Positions 1 to 12,923 of a DNA stretch of 64,000 nucleotides are shown in pieces; position 1 is the stretch's first letter, and the number at the start of each line of letters is the position of its first letter. The DNA comes from Melampsora larici-populina 98AG31 (Eukaryota > Basidiomycota > Pucciniomycetes > Pucciniales > Melampsoraceae). The DNA lies in contig NW_006768786.1 in the NCBI RefSeq assembly GCF_000204055.1, positions 670,873 through 734,872 of the forward strand, written 5' to 3'. The notes below the pieces were generated by a model. It was not told the origin of the DNA and searched no databases. It saw only the letters and a list, made by a program, of their open reading frames with translations. Position numbers and translations under genes: made by a program.

Positions 1-1056
1 AATACTATTTCTACTGAATCTTCTAAATATCAATCAAAGTCAAGTTATCAAACTACAAAAAGATTAACACCTATCATAATCACTGAGAGTCATATAAACA
101 AATCAATAGATCATCAAGAGAATGATGATAACAATTTAATCAGCACTCCTATTCGAAAATCAAATTTAGAAATCAACCATTCATTCGATCTCAGTTCGCC
201 AACATCACCCTCACCATCAACACCTCCGTCTATCACTTATCTACCACAACCAAGATCTCCAACACCCTCAATCTTTACCAAATCATTACCACCACCCACA
301 TGTGCCTTACCACCTACACCAGATCGGACTAGCACTTCAAAACTAGAGAAGAGGATCATCAGAAAAGAAGAAGACTTGACTAAACCATCGATCAAAGAAA
401 CCAATCTGGTGAGCCGAAGACGAAGTTCTAATACGAATTCATCTGTCATTACACCCAAGAAGACTTTAATTCCAGCTCCATCGATCAGAACAGCCAATCC
501 AACATCAAATCCGAATCCATCCATCAGTAGAACAAGAGTCAGATTAGCATCAATGGGAGTAGGAATCCGACCTAAAACTGCTCCATTACAAATCGCAGCA
601 GCATTAGAAAACAATCAAGCTTCTTCTGCTTCTTCCACTTCTACTACTACTAATACTACTACTACTACTAATGATTCAATGAATAGTATTAGAATATCCA
701 AACTACCGACTGTTACTCATCGAATCCATAGTATAAACAAAACAGTCAAGCTTAAACATCAAAGTTCATTACAACAAATCACGAATTTGACACCTACAAG
801 TGCTTCTTCAAGCAGTGTGAAACAGATCATCACCACTAAAAGGAGTGTGAGTGATTTAGTTGCAAAGATTGAAAGAGATCATCAACCTCAGAAAGCACCG
901 TTAAATCATCAAACTTTCATCAATTTAAATCAAAGGAATAGAAAGATTTCTTTGGCTAGTTTACAAAGTGATGCTGGATCTGGTACTGGATTGGTTAAAA
1001 ACATTGAAAATGATGAGAATAAAGAATCGATGACCAAAATCATTGAAAGTTTGTGA
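1..1056 (+). CDS. Left-edge low-complexity reading frame (5' part of the RhoGEF, or the end of a separate gene)
   Basis: The frame is open from base 1 to a TGA at 1054-1056. It is rich in Ser, Thr, Pro, Ile and Lys with basic patches, and shows no domain, signal peptide or membrane segment that I recognise. Two readings are possible. A GTTTGT donor at 1049 can splice over a 335-nt T-rich intron to 1384 in matching phase, making this the 5' part of the RhoGEF. Otherwise the TGA is a real stop and 1057-1383 is a 3' flank, whose T-richness resembles the 3' flanks of other genes here. I prefer the first because the exon at 1384-1458 has no start codon of its own. Confidence 0.5.
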   Translation, partial: NTISTESSKYQSKSSYQTTKRLTPIIITESHINKSIDHQENDDNNLISTPIRKSNLEINHSFDLSSPTSPSPSTPPSITYLPQPRSPTPSIFTKSLPPPTCALPPTPDRTSTSKLEKRIIRKEEDLTKPSIKETNLVSRRRSSNTNSSVITPKKTLIPAPSIRTANPTSNPNPSISRTRVRLASMGVGIRPKTAPLQIAAALENNQASSASSTSTTTNTTTTTNDSMNSIRISKLPTVTHRIHSINKTVKLKHQSSLQQITNLTPTSASSSSVKQIITTKRSVSDLVAKIERDHQPQKAPLNHQTFINLNQRNRKISLASLQSDAGSGTGLVKNIENDENKESMTKIIESL

Positions 1057-4000
1057 TTTCTGTTTTTTTTTCGATCGATCGATCGTTTTTTTTTGATTTT
1101 TACTGATGAAACTTTTTTCTGTATTTCTCTTGTTGATATTTCTTTTCTGTTGACCGTTTTACCCTTTACCCTTGTTTCTGTTGAATTGATTTGATTTTTT
1201 TTTTGGTTACGTGTTATGTTACATGTGTGTGACTGTGAAATGTGTTGTGATTGTTTGATTTGATTTCTAAATTTTCACTTTTAATTTTGATTTTTGATTT
1301 TGATTTTTAATTTTGTTCGATTTCATTCGATTGATTTGTTGATCACACCAATTCACCAATACTACTTACTTAATTAATAACAGAATCGAAGAAACCTATT
1401 GTAACTCATCAAACCACTACTTCATCACAATCACAATTACCTTCAAGTTCAAGTTCAGGTTGAGTCTTTTACTACTTTTTCAATCTTCATTCATCAAACT
1501 AACTTCAACTTGTTTTTCTTGGTAAATTCCAATTCAGATCGATGGATTGAAGAATCAAAAAATGATCCAAATCCTCCACCATCATCATCATCATCATCAA
1601 TAATCAATTGTAAAAATCTAGATCATCATCATCATCATCATCATTCATTTAGTTTATCATCATCATCATCATCATCATCTAATTCAACTAATCATTCAAA
1701 ACATAATCATCAAACTAATCAAAACATCCTTCAAAGTCCATCAAACCAAAGCTTTTCAATGGCCATCTCTTCACCTTCTCATCAATCAACCTCTTCTCAA
1801 TCACAATCAAAACAATCTCAATCTCAATCTCAATCACAACCACAATCACAACCATCACAATCCTCTTCTCTACTTAATACTTCACATCAACCAATCAATT
1901 CTAATGTCAATCACAACTCCAATCGAGCCGTTCGACCCAGAAGATCAGCTGCTTCTTTACATTCGATTCCTGAACGTAGATCAAAAGAACTCGATCAACC
2001 TCCACTTCCAGTGCCTCCTACTCCTTGGGTAGAACCTGCTACTCCAATCCTCAATCCTCCTTCTCGTCAAGCTTCGTCTTCTAATTCAGTTTCAGATCAA
2101 TCACCTCACCCTTCTCATTCATCCTTCAACATTCATCCTTCACATTTACTCTCACCAAACGATTCCAATCCTGACACTGATTTCGTTCCACTAGATAGTC
2201 CTTTACCTTGGGGTACTCAAGACACTAACTTTCCTACCACTCCACCGGCTACCACTAACACGCCTGGCTTACGCGATCAACGTCTCTTGAGTAGGTACCG
2301 TGCCACTTCTCAATCCCTTTCTACCCGACATTCAGAAGGTAGTCAATATGCTACTTCCTCATCAGTTTGGACTCCTTCCTCAGTCGCTGGTTCTCGACTA
2401 GGCTTCGATTCCGTCGATAATGGCGCTCGTACGTCCGTTGCAAGTCGGGATTCACGCTTCACGGCTGAAACAGATTATGAAGACTATTGTCCAAAGGGTT
2501 CACAACATCCAACTCCAAGTGCATCTGCTCGATCAATTCATTTGGCCATGTCTGCATCTTGGCATGGTCAACAACCTGAACATCTTTTCAATCGGCCTTC
2601 TTCCTCTCCGTTCATTGCACAAGCTGTCCCTTTGGTTCCTAATCCTGCATCTGAGCATCTACAGACGCCTACGATCGCCTCTTTGATGAATGTGGAAGAA
2701 CAGTCTGAGATGGTCGGACTCGGTATCACCTCTGATGAGATGGTTAGTGTCAGTAGAAACTCTCGTAGTCCATCTCTCACTGGTCGTCTACCCGAAAGCT
2801 GGCGTCCTAGCTCTCAAAATCTGAATCCCTCTAACAAGCTATCAGCACCAGCTTCTAATCCTCATACAAACACATCATCGTCGTCTCTTTCTTCTCCTGG
2901 TCTTGACTCACCTCGCTCTCGTTCCGCCACTCCTATCATGGAGCCTCCATCCTCAGCCCCTCTGAGTAACATCTCCATCAAAACTCATTCCCTGGGCATG
3001 GCTGTCAATCGACCACAGTCGAGTACTAGCCCTAGCACGCCTGAAGGAAACACTCTAAGTCGAGCACCTAGTTTTCATCAAAAACAACAACATGAACCTG
3101 ATCACGAGAAATCAAATCTAGGCTCTGGCTTCAATGATCCTACTGATGCTTCTAAAGCACGCTTTTATGAACGTCATCATCAAGCTCATTGGGACGATCT
3201 GGATGATGGATCACCTGTCTTGGCTTCGAGCGCTGAAATACCTAGTAAGGCTGTCGTTTTGGCGGAAGAAGGAGGTCGGATCATTGATTTTTCAACCATG
3301 AAATGTCCATTAGAAGAATTGCATGTACCCGATGGTAAGTCTGCTTCCTTTGGTTGATCATTGCTATATTTACTCATTCTGATTTGGATCCTTTCTTTGA
3401 CGTTTGCTTCTATATAGATACTACTCACCTTCTGATCACCAAGACACAGGGGCCCTTCATACTCAATTCTTTGCTTACTTCCTCTTTACCCAGGTCGACG
3501 TCTACCTTGGTGGTATTAGATATTAGTGATTCTTACTTGGCATCTTTACCATCCGTGATCGCCTCTTGTACTGCTCTTGAAGAACTTAACATCAGTGGTA
3601 ACATATGCGCAAGTGGTGATCTTCCTGCTTGGATTGCTCATCTGGTCTCTCTGAAGGTTCTAGCTGCCGATCGATGTGGTCTCATCCATTTAATCAACCC
3701 TCTCGGCAGTCTTCTTCATGTTCACGATCTCTCACTTCGCTCTAACCATCTGAAGAGTCTACCCTCTTGGCTTTGTCACCTTCAAGCTCTCGAGGTTCTC
3801 CTGGTAGATGACAATGAGTTTGAACCACCTTGGCTTGAACTTGCTGAACCGTTGCTTTCGTGCAACTATCGTTCAAATGAAAGTGACGCAAACTTACCAA
3901 CCGGCTCCAGTGCTTCTGAAAACGGATCGCTTTCTAGTTCATTGGCCCATGGTCTACAACCCCCTCGATCAGCGCTTAGTGAAGCTATAACTTCATCACA

Positions 4001-7000
4001 TCTCAACACCAATCCGACTGCCGATTCTGCTGGCTATCATGGTCGAGCCTCGCGTCCAACTAATGGAAGCGTGGATTATTCACGTGCCTCTCAGACTGGC
4101 TCTTTGCGGCTCTCACCTAGTCAAAACGAACGTAGGCTAGAGGGTGTTGAATCATTGAGTCGTCGGAATAGTTCCATCCGTCGATTGCGTAGTTCTTCAA
4201 ACGAAATGAGAGCCACGGTTGCTCGGCCTAATTCTTATCACGATCATAGTCCCTCCTTGGCATCCTTTATGGAAGCTGAAGATCCTTATCAACCTGGCCT
4301 TGGGCCTGCTGGTGTTTATACACAACCTCAAGTTCAATCGCAACTGGACGTACATCATTCACTTCGATCAGCGCCAGTAAGTTCAATGGAAAGGGTGAAT
4401 CTCTCAGTCTTGGATCGATTTCCATCCAAAGGAGTTCCACAAGGTATCCATATCCCTCCTCCTCAACCGCCTCAACCCAAAGATCACAAAAAGTCATTTG
4501 GATTCTTGAAGAAAATGAGCCTGGGTAAACTGCGGCGTGAGGTGACAACAGGCAGGGAACGTACCAACACCTTGGAGGCACGTGGTGGTTCTGCAGTCCC
4601 ACTCACGGTTTACGAAGTTGATCCGCCCATTCGACCTCATGCGAACCCTCTGATGGAATCACCAAGGGCAATCAGTGAAGATGCTGTGATGTTGATGTCA
4701 CATCGGGAACCACTAACTTCCCCTATCAGACCTGTGATGGCAGCCACACAATCTGCAGACGCTGGTCGCTGGAATAGTCAAACTACTCAACGTGAAGTGG
4801 TTAACAATCGACGTCGGAGTTTTCTCAAAATCGAACCTTTTGTTGGTATCAGAAAGTTTGAACCACTTCCGATGATTCCTACTACTTGGACCCATTCTAT
4901 GAGTGATGCGGAAGGGATGGTAGAAGACTTGATGTTGTCCACTTCGATCAATCAAGAACCGAATACCCATCATCACAGGGCTTCAAGCGAATCACCTTCA
5001 CAACAATATCGTGAACCTCCATCACCTGCCTTATCACACGCTACACCATCTCAATTTCCTCAAACCAATCGATCCTCTACTATTGACCCACGTACAGGAC
5101 TTCGTTCAATTATGATGTATTTACGTGATGTTCATGATCTTTCGGGAGAGCCAGCTGCACCTGCAGGAGTGAATGCTAGACCAGGTTTAGTGTCACGAGC
5201 TTCAAGTATAAGACAACCTTCATCGAAATCGGTCAATCATCCTGATTTCCAATCCTTGAATGGTAGAATGTATAGTATGGCCGGTATGAGTGCGATGGCA
5301 TCTTCACTTGAGATTGATACAGAATTAGACAATGCACATTCTGCTTCCATCCATCAATCTCAAACTTGCTCACCTGTATTACCTTCAACCAACTCTGTAC
5401 CTACTGAACCTCCTCGACCAAAGGTCAAGGATAATCCAGGTCGAAGTTTAAAAGTGATTGAAGAGATCATTTCGACTGAAAAATCATATATCAGAGGGTT
5501 AAGAGAATTACAAGATATCTACATTGCAAGTGCAACAGCCGTGTCAACAAGTGGGATTGGAAATAATAAAGAATCGACTGTACCTAGTTCAGAACGAAAA
5601 GTGGTGTTTAATAATGTAGAAGCGATCATTGGATTTCATGTAGAAGTACTTTTACCTGATCTACAAGAAGTAGTAGATCGATTATCTAAAAAACAATTAA
5701 CGATTTTAGCACCTAATGAGATTCGATCGATTGCAGCGATCAAAAAGAGAAAAGAACAAGAAGCCAATTCGATGAATTCAAGATTATCAGCTGGAGAAGA
5801 TTTAACCAGTTCAACGATCTCTACAACCAATGAAGAAAATGAAGAAGAGTTTTTGGAAAGACAACGAAATGAGATTAATGGAGAATTGATTAAAGCAGCA
5901 GCCGAAGAATTGGCTAAAGTGTTTATTAGACATGCAGCCTTTTTGAAATTGTATTCAACTTATATTACTCAATTTGATCTTGCATTAGAAAGGTTAAGAG
6001 AATGGACTGTCACCGTTTCACATCCACCTACGATCACCAATAATGGAATGTCAAGCGGTAGTGGAGGAGGGGGAGGAGCTTCATCTTCTTCTTCATGGGC
6101 ACCAGGATTGAATGCACCAGCAGGGATTCCATTGACTACTAACCAAAAGAAAAAATTAAAAACTTACTTGAAACGATGTAGAGCTAATCCATCACACAGT
6201 CAATTGAATTTAGAATCCTATCTCTTGATGCCTGTACAACGATTACCTAGGTATAAATTACTTTTAGAAAACCTTCAGTCTTGTACGCCTGATCGACAAA
6301 CGCCTACTACTGAACCATCTTCATCAGTTTCTTCTTCGGTTGGATTAGTAGAAGAAACCGGACTCTTGCCTAATCAGATGGTTAGTGAAGCTTTGAGTTT
6401 GATTAGTGCAGTGACGGCTGAGATGAATGAAAGGAAACGAGATTCAGAAGGTAGACAAAGATTGGTAAGTGAAGTTTTTGGAAAAAGTTGAAAATTAGAT
6501 ACCAGAACCAGAAGTTGAGAACTGATCTTTGGAATCGGTTTGCGGTTTCGAATCAAAAAATAGTTGTATTGGCAACAAAGGTTTGGAAACAAGTTTAGAT
6601 CACCTTTGGTACAACCACATCGAACATTAATTAAAGAAGGAAGAGTAGTTAAGTCGTCTTGTCATCATTTTCTTGATGATGATGTTTTTTTGGGGGTTGT
6701 CAGACATTAATATATGCATTCGGTTTCCGTTTTTTTTTTCTTTTTCTTTTTGTAGACATTGATGCGTACCGTGAAATTAACGACTAAAGATGTTGTTTCT
6801 TCTACTGGACAGAATATTAAAGTTAGAGTTTCGGCTCTTAGTACTGATTCTCAAGCTGTTACAATGGTACGGGGTTTTTTTTTCAACAAACTTACAAAGA
6901 TTTTCTCGAAATCGAAATTTGTGAAACTAAGATTATCTTTTTTTTGGGGGGTTTTCGATTAGATCTTGTTACTTTGTACCGATTTACTTGTTTTGGCTAA

Positions 7001-7443
7001 AGAGTAAGTGTGATGATCAAAGACCCTCCCCCCACAAAAAAAAGACTGATGAACTTTGTCTTTTCTTCTTCTTCTTTGGTTTAGTCCTGGAGATGGAGGA
7101 TCAGGACCGGCTTCTTCACCTGCTTCTTTACATCAAGCCTTGAGACTTGCACAACATACAAGGAATTTGTTGAGTACACCTGCTACGGTTTTTGGAGCTG
7201 AACAGACTAGTTGAGTTTATTTATTTTTGGTTTTCTGAGTTTGAGATTCTTTGGAAGAGTGTAACTTTTGAAAATCGAAAAAGAAAACTGATGAATTGTT
7301 TATTTTTTTTTCTTGTGGTTGGGGATGGAAATCTAGTGGTTAGATTTGTAGATTCAAAAGCGATTTTTTATTTTCAATGTGATAGTCAAAGAATTGCTTC
7401 TGAATGGGCAGTGGCTGTAAATCAACAAGTTCCATTACTTTAG
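1..7443 (+). CDS. Rho guanine-nucleotide exchange factor with LRR, DH and PH-like regions (5' partial)
   Basis: Exons read: <1-1048, 1384-1458, 1538-3334, 3418-6464, 6756-6866, 6963-7003, 7085-7209, 7337-7443 (stop TAG). The product should activate a Rho-family GTPase in polarity or cell-wall signalling. After a long Ser/Pro/Gln/His-rich region, leucine-rich repeats appear (LVVLDISDSYLASLPSVI, LEELNISGN, LHVHDLSLRSNHLKSLP). The DH domain opens with SLKVIEEIISTEKSYIRGL and carries the conserved block LLMPVQRLPRYKLLLENL. The next exons resemble a PH domain, ending IFYFQCDSQRIASEWAVAVNQQ. The 1384-1458 and 1538-1758 segments are open and phase-matched, and no ATG opens them, so I join them to the left-edge frame. 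Alternatively the gene starts at ATG 1759, giving a 1668-residue protein. DH domain assignment is sure; the 5' end is not. Confidence 0.82.
1071..1087. repeat. Short (CGAT)n palindrome
   Basis: A run of CGAT units between two T tracts reads the same on both strands. It lies in the proposed first intron, or in the 3' flank of the left-edge frame. No function is inferred. Confidence 0.5.
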
Positions 7444-8817
7444 ATCAAATCAAAAAAAAAACTTATTAAACTCAAACCAAGCCAAGAAAAAAAAATTGAA
7501 GAAGTATGGAAGATTGGAATTATAAAAAAGTTTTTTTTTCTTTTTCATTTTTTTTTGATCTTGATCAATTTTGAGTTTGTAAACAGGAGAGAGACAGGGA
7601 GTTCTTTTTGGATAGATTTTATTTATTTTTATTTTATTCTTTTTTTTGCTTTTTTTTTTTCGTTGTCTGTCGTTATTTTTTGGGTTAAAATCAAAGTGTG
7701 TGGGATGGGTTATGGTTTTTGAGTGAAGTGGGTTTTTTTTATTTTTTGGGAATTTTTTTTTTTGATAGATTGAAACAAAAAAAAACAGTATAGAATAAGA
7801 GAATTGGGTTGATTCTTTTTTGAAAAAAAAAGACACCTGTTTTTCCATAAATATATAAGTGTTGTATTTGATTTTTTTTTTAATTTTCTTTTTTTGGTTT
7901 TTGGTTTTTGGTTTTCTTTTTTTTTTACTTTACACTATCACATTCTTTTTATATGTTTTTTTTTCTTTTCTATTTTGCATTTATTTATGATCAAGAAGTT
8001 ATATAGATAAGATATATATGGTTTTTGTTTTCTGTTTTCTGTTTTTTTTTAAAAAAAAAGATGTCTATTTCTCTAGATGAGAATGAAAACATTTTTGAAT
8101 GATTTTTTTTATGGTCTTTTAGACTCTTTTTTTTACTGATTAGTTTGATTGGTTGATTTTTGAATCGTTCTTTTTTTTTAATATTTATTTTACAACTTGT
8201 TTTTTTTTTCGGCTTTGATTTCTTTTTTTCCTTGATTTTCTATAAAGTGGTACAGAAATAAATAGAGAAAGTGTTATAAAATTGGGTGATTTGAAGTTTT
8301 TGCAAGGTTGTGATTTTTTTGATTATGATTAAGGGTTTGGAGAATGGGTGTTGCTATGGCCAATTAACAGGAGTACTGGATATATACAATAAAACCTGTG
8401 AATAGGAACTGGGATTCCCTCCACTGAGTATGACTGAAATCAATTGATTTCTTTTGATCCTTGAAGTTGATTTGGAATTGAATCTGTTTTATGAGCTTTG
8501 GTGTTGAGACTCTAGAGTGTCAATCCATTTGAAGGTGATTTTGATTTTTATGAAGTGGCTGTGTTTGATAAGATTTCATATTTGTTAAGTCCTTTTAAGA
8601 TAGTTTGGTTAATAAACTGTTTTATATTTTAATCTGTTTGTTTTAATTGAAATCTAAAATGAATTTCTCATAATCCCTTTGGTTTCCAAATCGACTCTTT
8701 TCGTCTCAATTCAATTCACTCACTCTACTTCAAACCATCCAATTCCATCATCTTATCAATCCTCTATAACTCTTCAATTCATCCATCCAATCAAATAACC
8801 TCAGTTTTATCATTACA
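7444..8817. other. T-rich spacer between RhoGEF and Rab5 genes
   Basis: The first 1 kb is extremely T-rich with many T8-T10 runs, typical of 3' flanks in this genome. The last 150 bases are C/T/A-rich with short CAATCC/CATCC motifs and look like the leader of the Rab5 gene. Open frames here (for example 7450-7848 on the minus strand) are Lys/Phe-rich products of A and T runs. No gene seen. Confidence 0.6.
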
Positions 8818-9994
8818 ATGGCCGACTCATCGGCAACTCCTAATAAACCTCAAGTCGATAGTCGTCCGGTTCAGGTGAAATTGGTTTTATTGGGTGAAGC
8901 TGCTGTTGGTAAATCTTCAGTTGTACTTCGATTTGTTCAAAACGACTTTCAAGAAAATAAAGAACCTACAATTGGTAAGTTTGAGATAGTAGAAAAACCC
9001 ATGAAATTGAACGACTTCGCCTCTTTAACACTTGATTTCCTTTTGATTACTTTAAATTTCAAAATTAGGTGCTGCTTTCTTAACTCAGAAATGTAGGTTA
9101 GAAGATAAAGTGATCAAATTTGAGATTTGGGATACGGCAGGTCAAGAACGATTTCATAGTCTTGCACCTATGTATTATCGTAATGCTCAAGCTGCTGTAG
9201 TAGCATATGATGTGACTAAGAGTGTAAGTAATCTAATCTTTTACATCTAATCGATTCCAGATTAGGTTTCTTTTGGTTTCTCTAATCTTGATTTTTCCTT
9301 TAAATAGTCTTCTTTGGATAAAGCTAAATCATGGGTTAAAGAACTTCAACGTCAAGGTAACCCTAATATTGTGATTGCCCTTATCGGTTGGTTTAATTTC
9401 ATTTGATCAGATCAAGATACGTTTGATTAGAGTGTTGAAGATTTCTGATTCTTAATCATAGGAAACAAGATCGATCTCGTTCAACAAGGTTCCGGTTCTT
9501 CTAGTTCTGGTTCCTCAAATGGTGATGATGAAGCAGATGATGCTACGGCTACCCCTGATAATGCTGCACCTGCTGCTGGTTCTTCTGATTCAAACACAAA
9601 CCCTTCTGCATCTTCTTCTAAACGACAAGTTTCAAAAGATGAAGCTGAAGCCTATGCTAAAGATGCTGGCTTACTCTTCTTTGAGACTAGTGCCAAGACA
9701 GGTGAAGGAGTTGTAGAGGTCTTTACTCAGATCGGTAAGTCTTTGTTTCAATAGTTGACTCCTTCAAATTACCGATCTAATTCATTGAACGTCTATCTCT
9801 TTTCTCTCTTTGCGATCAACACAGCTGCTAAAATTCCTTTAGAGCATATCTTATCTTCTACTCGTGGTGCGGCGGGTGGAGCAGGTGGTCGAGCTGGGGC
9901 TGCAGGTCGTGGTACAACAGGTTCGGGTAATGATGATGGAAGAGTGAATCTTTCAAAGAATGATGAACAGAAGAAAGATGCATGTGGATGTTAA
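8818..9994 (+). CDS. YPT5: Rab5-family small GTPase (Ypt5/Vps21 type)
   Basis: Exons 8818-8974, 9069-9223, 9308-9386, 9462-9734 and 9825-9994. Rab5 GTPases control fusion of early endosomes and traffic to the vacuole. The G motifs are all present: P-loop GEAAVGKSS, switch [22 protein letters not shown] (Rab5-type), NKID for guanine recognition, and ETSAK. The protein ends CGC, a CXC geranylgeranylation signal for membrane attachment. Between NKIDL and the helix that starts SKDEAEAYA lies an insert of about 50 residues rich in Gly, Ser, Asp, Ala and Pro. A Gly/Ala-rich stretch also lengthens the hypervariable tail. All introns are short GT-AG introns and the start has a clean ATG. Confidence 0.95.
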
Positions 9995-12923
9995 AGTGAA
10001 GAATTATGTTACGAGTTGGTTCCTTATCGCAAGGCTTTAACATCTATCAGCCTATTTAATTGAGTTTTAAGACTTTTGAACTTCATTTCAATCTACTTTG
10101 TGTTAGAACTTAAGCTTTTTGGTTTTCTTTTTTGTTTTGTTTTGTGACGGACATGCATTAGATAAGCCTTAGCTTATAATGAATGGTCCATTCCATTCCA
10201 TTACTATTAGAAATCTATATTGTATTTTTAAAAGTTTTTTTTTTTCTTTTTTTTGGTTCAACTTCTTCAGAATAACAAATCTTCTTTTCTTTTCCTTCTT
10301 ATTCTCTTATACTAAAGATTTAAGTGTTTTTGCTTTGCTTTGATACTCTTGAGAATTTGATTAAAGTTGATCATCTGTTTTTTTGGTGATGCTATGGAAA
10401 AATATCTTTGTGATTTTTACTATATATATAGTCTGTTTCTTGACTTTTTTATACTTGATGTGAAGGATGAGTGGTTTTGAGATTCACCATACAAAGTGTG
10501 CATATGGAGGAAGTTCTAGCTAGTTTCATCATACATAATCCTTTGGAGAGTTGGAAAAGATTCTATGACATTGTTTGTATCCAGTTCTGGTTTGTTTCTT
10601 CATTAATGTGAAGACTCACAAGCAGAGACTGGAAGGATGTCAGTTTATGTAATTTGACCAATGTTGAGACAACTCTGCAGTACCAGATACTTAGCATAGA
10701 GTGTAGCTGTGCACCACTGTCTCATATGATTTCTCCAATAGTATAGCTTGCTAAGCTATGCCAGCAGCCACAGTCCATGCTGCTGTAGCTGGGTTTTGCA
10801 CCTCTGTTCTACACTACTAGGTCAAAATTCATGTAGCAAAAGATCTTCTATGACCATGTATAGCATAGCAGCCTACTATTAGCTATGCTACAAGGTACAG
10901 GTAATGTGGTTGTCTCATTGATGGCTTCACAGATTGAGTTTAAAAAATGGATAGTTGATGAGCATCATTTTTAACTATACACTAGAAATATTAACCTTTG
11001 GTGTTGAAAAAAATAGTCTTTTGAATTTTATAGTCCCTTGGATCTTACTAATGATTGGTTCTTGATAAATCTTGAGTTGGTTTCTAATTTTGTTAAGTTA
11101 AGATAATCATCAAAGATGAATCACCCTTGAGTTTTCCTGAGTTTGTTTTGGTAGTATCATGATCTGAGTGATAAGCCAAATGGAAAACCAAAGGAGATAA
11201 TGAATCATTTTAACTTGATCAATTTAAGTAGAAAATTTGAGAGGATTCAAGATCACTTCTGCTGGACAAGTGGGAAACAGGGGGTAGCTGAAAGTTGAAT
11301 GTGTGCCAAAGGAAATGTGAGTGTTGGAAGTCTTTCAACAGGTTTGTAAAGCTTGGGAAAGGGTAGTAAAAGAGTTGAATTTGACATCACTCTCACTGTC
11401 CTTACAATTCTCTCTTCTTCTCAATCTCTGCCCCCAGCCTTGGCATTCCAGGGTAAGTCCTGCAGCCAGAGTAGGGTCCCTATTGTGGGCCTTGAGCTTG
11501 GCTGAAAGCTATCATCTGATGGGATCTGCTTTTATAAAGAGGATTTGTTTTGCCCCAGAGTTCCCCTCACACCAAAACTTGTGTCAAAGTTGAATAATCC
11601 CACTTGCTAGTCCTCTTTGAAAAGGAACCAAATACAGTCAACTCTTGATGGATGTATCTAGTATATAATCTCACACTATAGACATTGAAAAATGTGCACT
11701 GATCTTTTCTCCTACTAGCCAAGTATTTTACAATGTATGTTTATCACCTGATTAACAAGGGGTAGATTACACCAATCTCTATGCTTACATTATAGGTTGA
11801 CTGTAGTTATGTGTTTCCAGTAGCTGTAAATCAATGTCAACAATGGGCAACTGTGAAGTGTAATTTCTCCGTGTCCTTGTGGCAGTCTCTCGACAACAAG
11901 TGCACATGGACTGCCTTTGAGGCACAAAGGCGACTTGTGTGCGCTTGTCAACGGGCAAACAGCACATGGCCATGGTGGCTGGTTTGCAAACAACGCAGTG
12001 ATTTTTGAAGGGTCTTATAGGTGAAACACAGTTGGAAACTGCAACACTATCCAGTCAAGCTCTGACAGGCAAACTTTTGGTGTGAGATATGGGTGAGGAT
12101 GCTCTGTTGTGGTGATATATTGTTTGCATTATCTATTTATGTGTATTGTAACCCCAAAGACCTGGGGCCATTGGACTGCAACAACTTGAGCTTTACCCAT
12201 CCTGCTGTGATGAGTTGCAATACTGGTTGCCATTGTGTTGCACACTTTTTGTAATACAGTGTGCCATTCTTATAGTCATGAAACCACAGCATTAGTTTTG
12301 CATGATTTGTAGGGTAGAAAATTCAGTGTTGTAGTTGTCTTGTGGTAAACTTTTCAACTTGAGATAACCTATTGAGACTAAAGAAAATCATGTGAACATA
12401 GTAAATGCAGGAATGTCAAATCCAAGAAGAATATCAAAAATAAAACACTAAACTCAAAAAGAATAACATTTGAATGAGCTCTGTGACCAATAAATTCAAC
12501 AACTCTTGTGTGATGGAATTGACCAGACCACTCATTGGCTTGTACCATCACATGGATCAAACTTGAGTTTGTTGAGTTTATTTACATGATACTCATTTGT
12601 GTTACCATGTTAAGACCTCTTCTCTGAGGTCATAGGGAGTTCACCAGGTATTACTTATGACAGATTGACTGTTCAAGTGCTTAAGTAAGCTTAGGGAGAT
12701 GTTCTGCTTTTCTTCCATTGCCAAGTTATTTCAGAACACTTGAGAGAAGTTTCATGTAAGTGGATCATCAATATTCTTTTGATAGAAGAGTTAAGTAAAA
12801 TGACAACTATAAGCTCATCCATTGTGATAATGTGAAGTTCTGATAGGATTGTTTGGATTTCTTAGACCAGAACACTATCTTTTATTTCTTCTACTCAACA
12901 AATTTCTCAAAGTTGAAACAATA
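9995..12923. other. Gene-poor spacer after Rab5
   Basis: A T-rich 3' flank runs to about 10400. Between 10660 and 10920 is a stretch rich in short imperfect palindromes built on TAGC/GCTA (such as TAGCTATGCTA), perhaps a decayed mobile element. The rest holds only short frames without protein-like character. I see no gene, tRNA or other recognisable RNA. Confidence 0.5.

Noticed and set aside
1510..1758. Start of the RhoGEF at 1510
   Set aside because: Position 1510 is TTG inside a probable intron, not an ATG; the real exon begins at 1538 or the gene starts at 1759.
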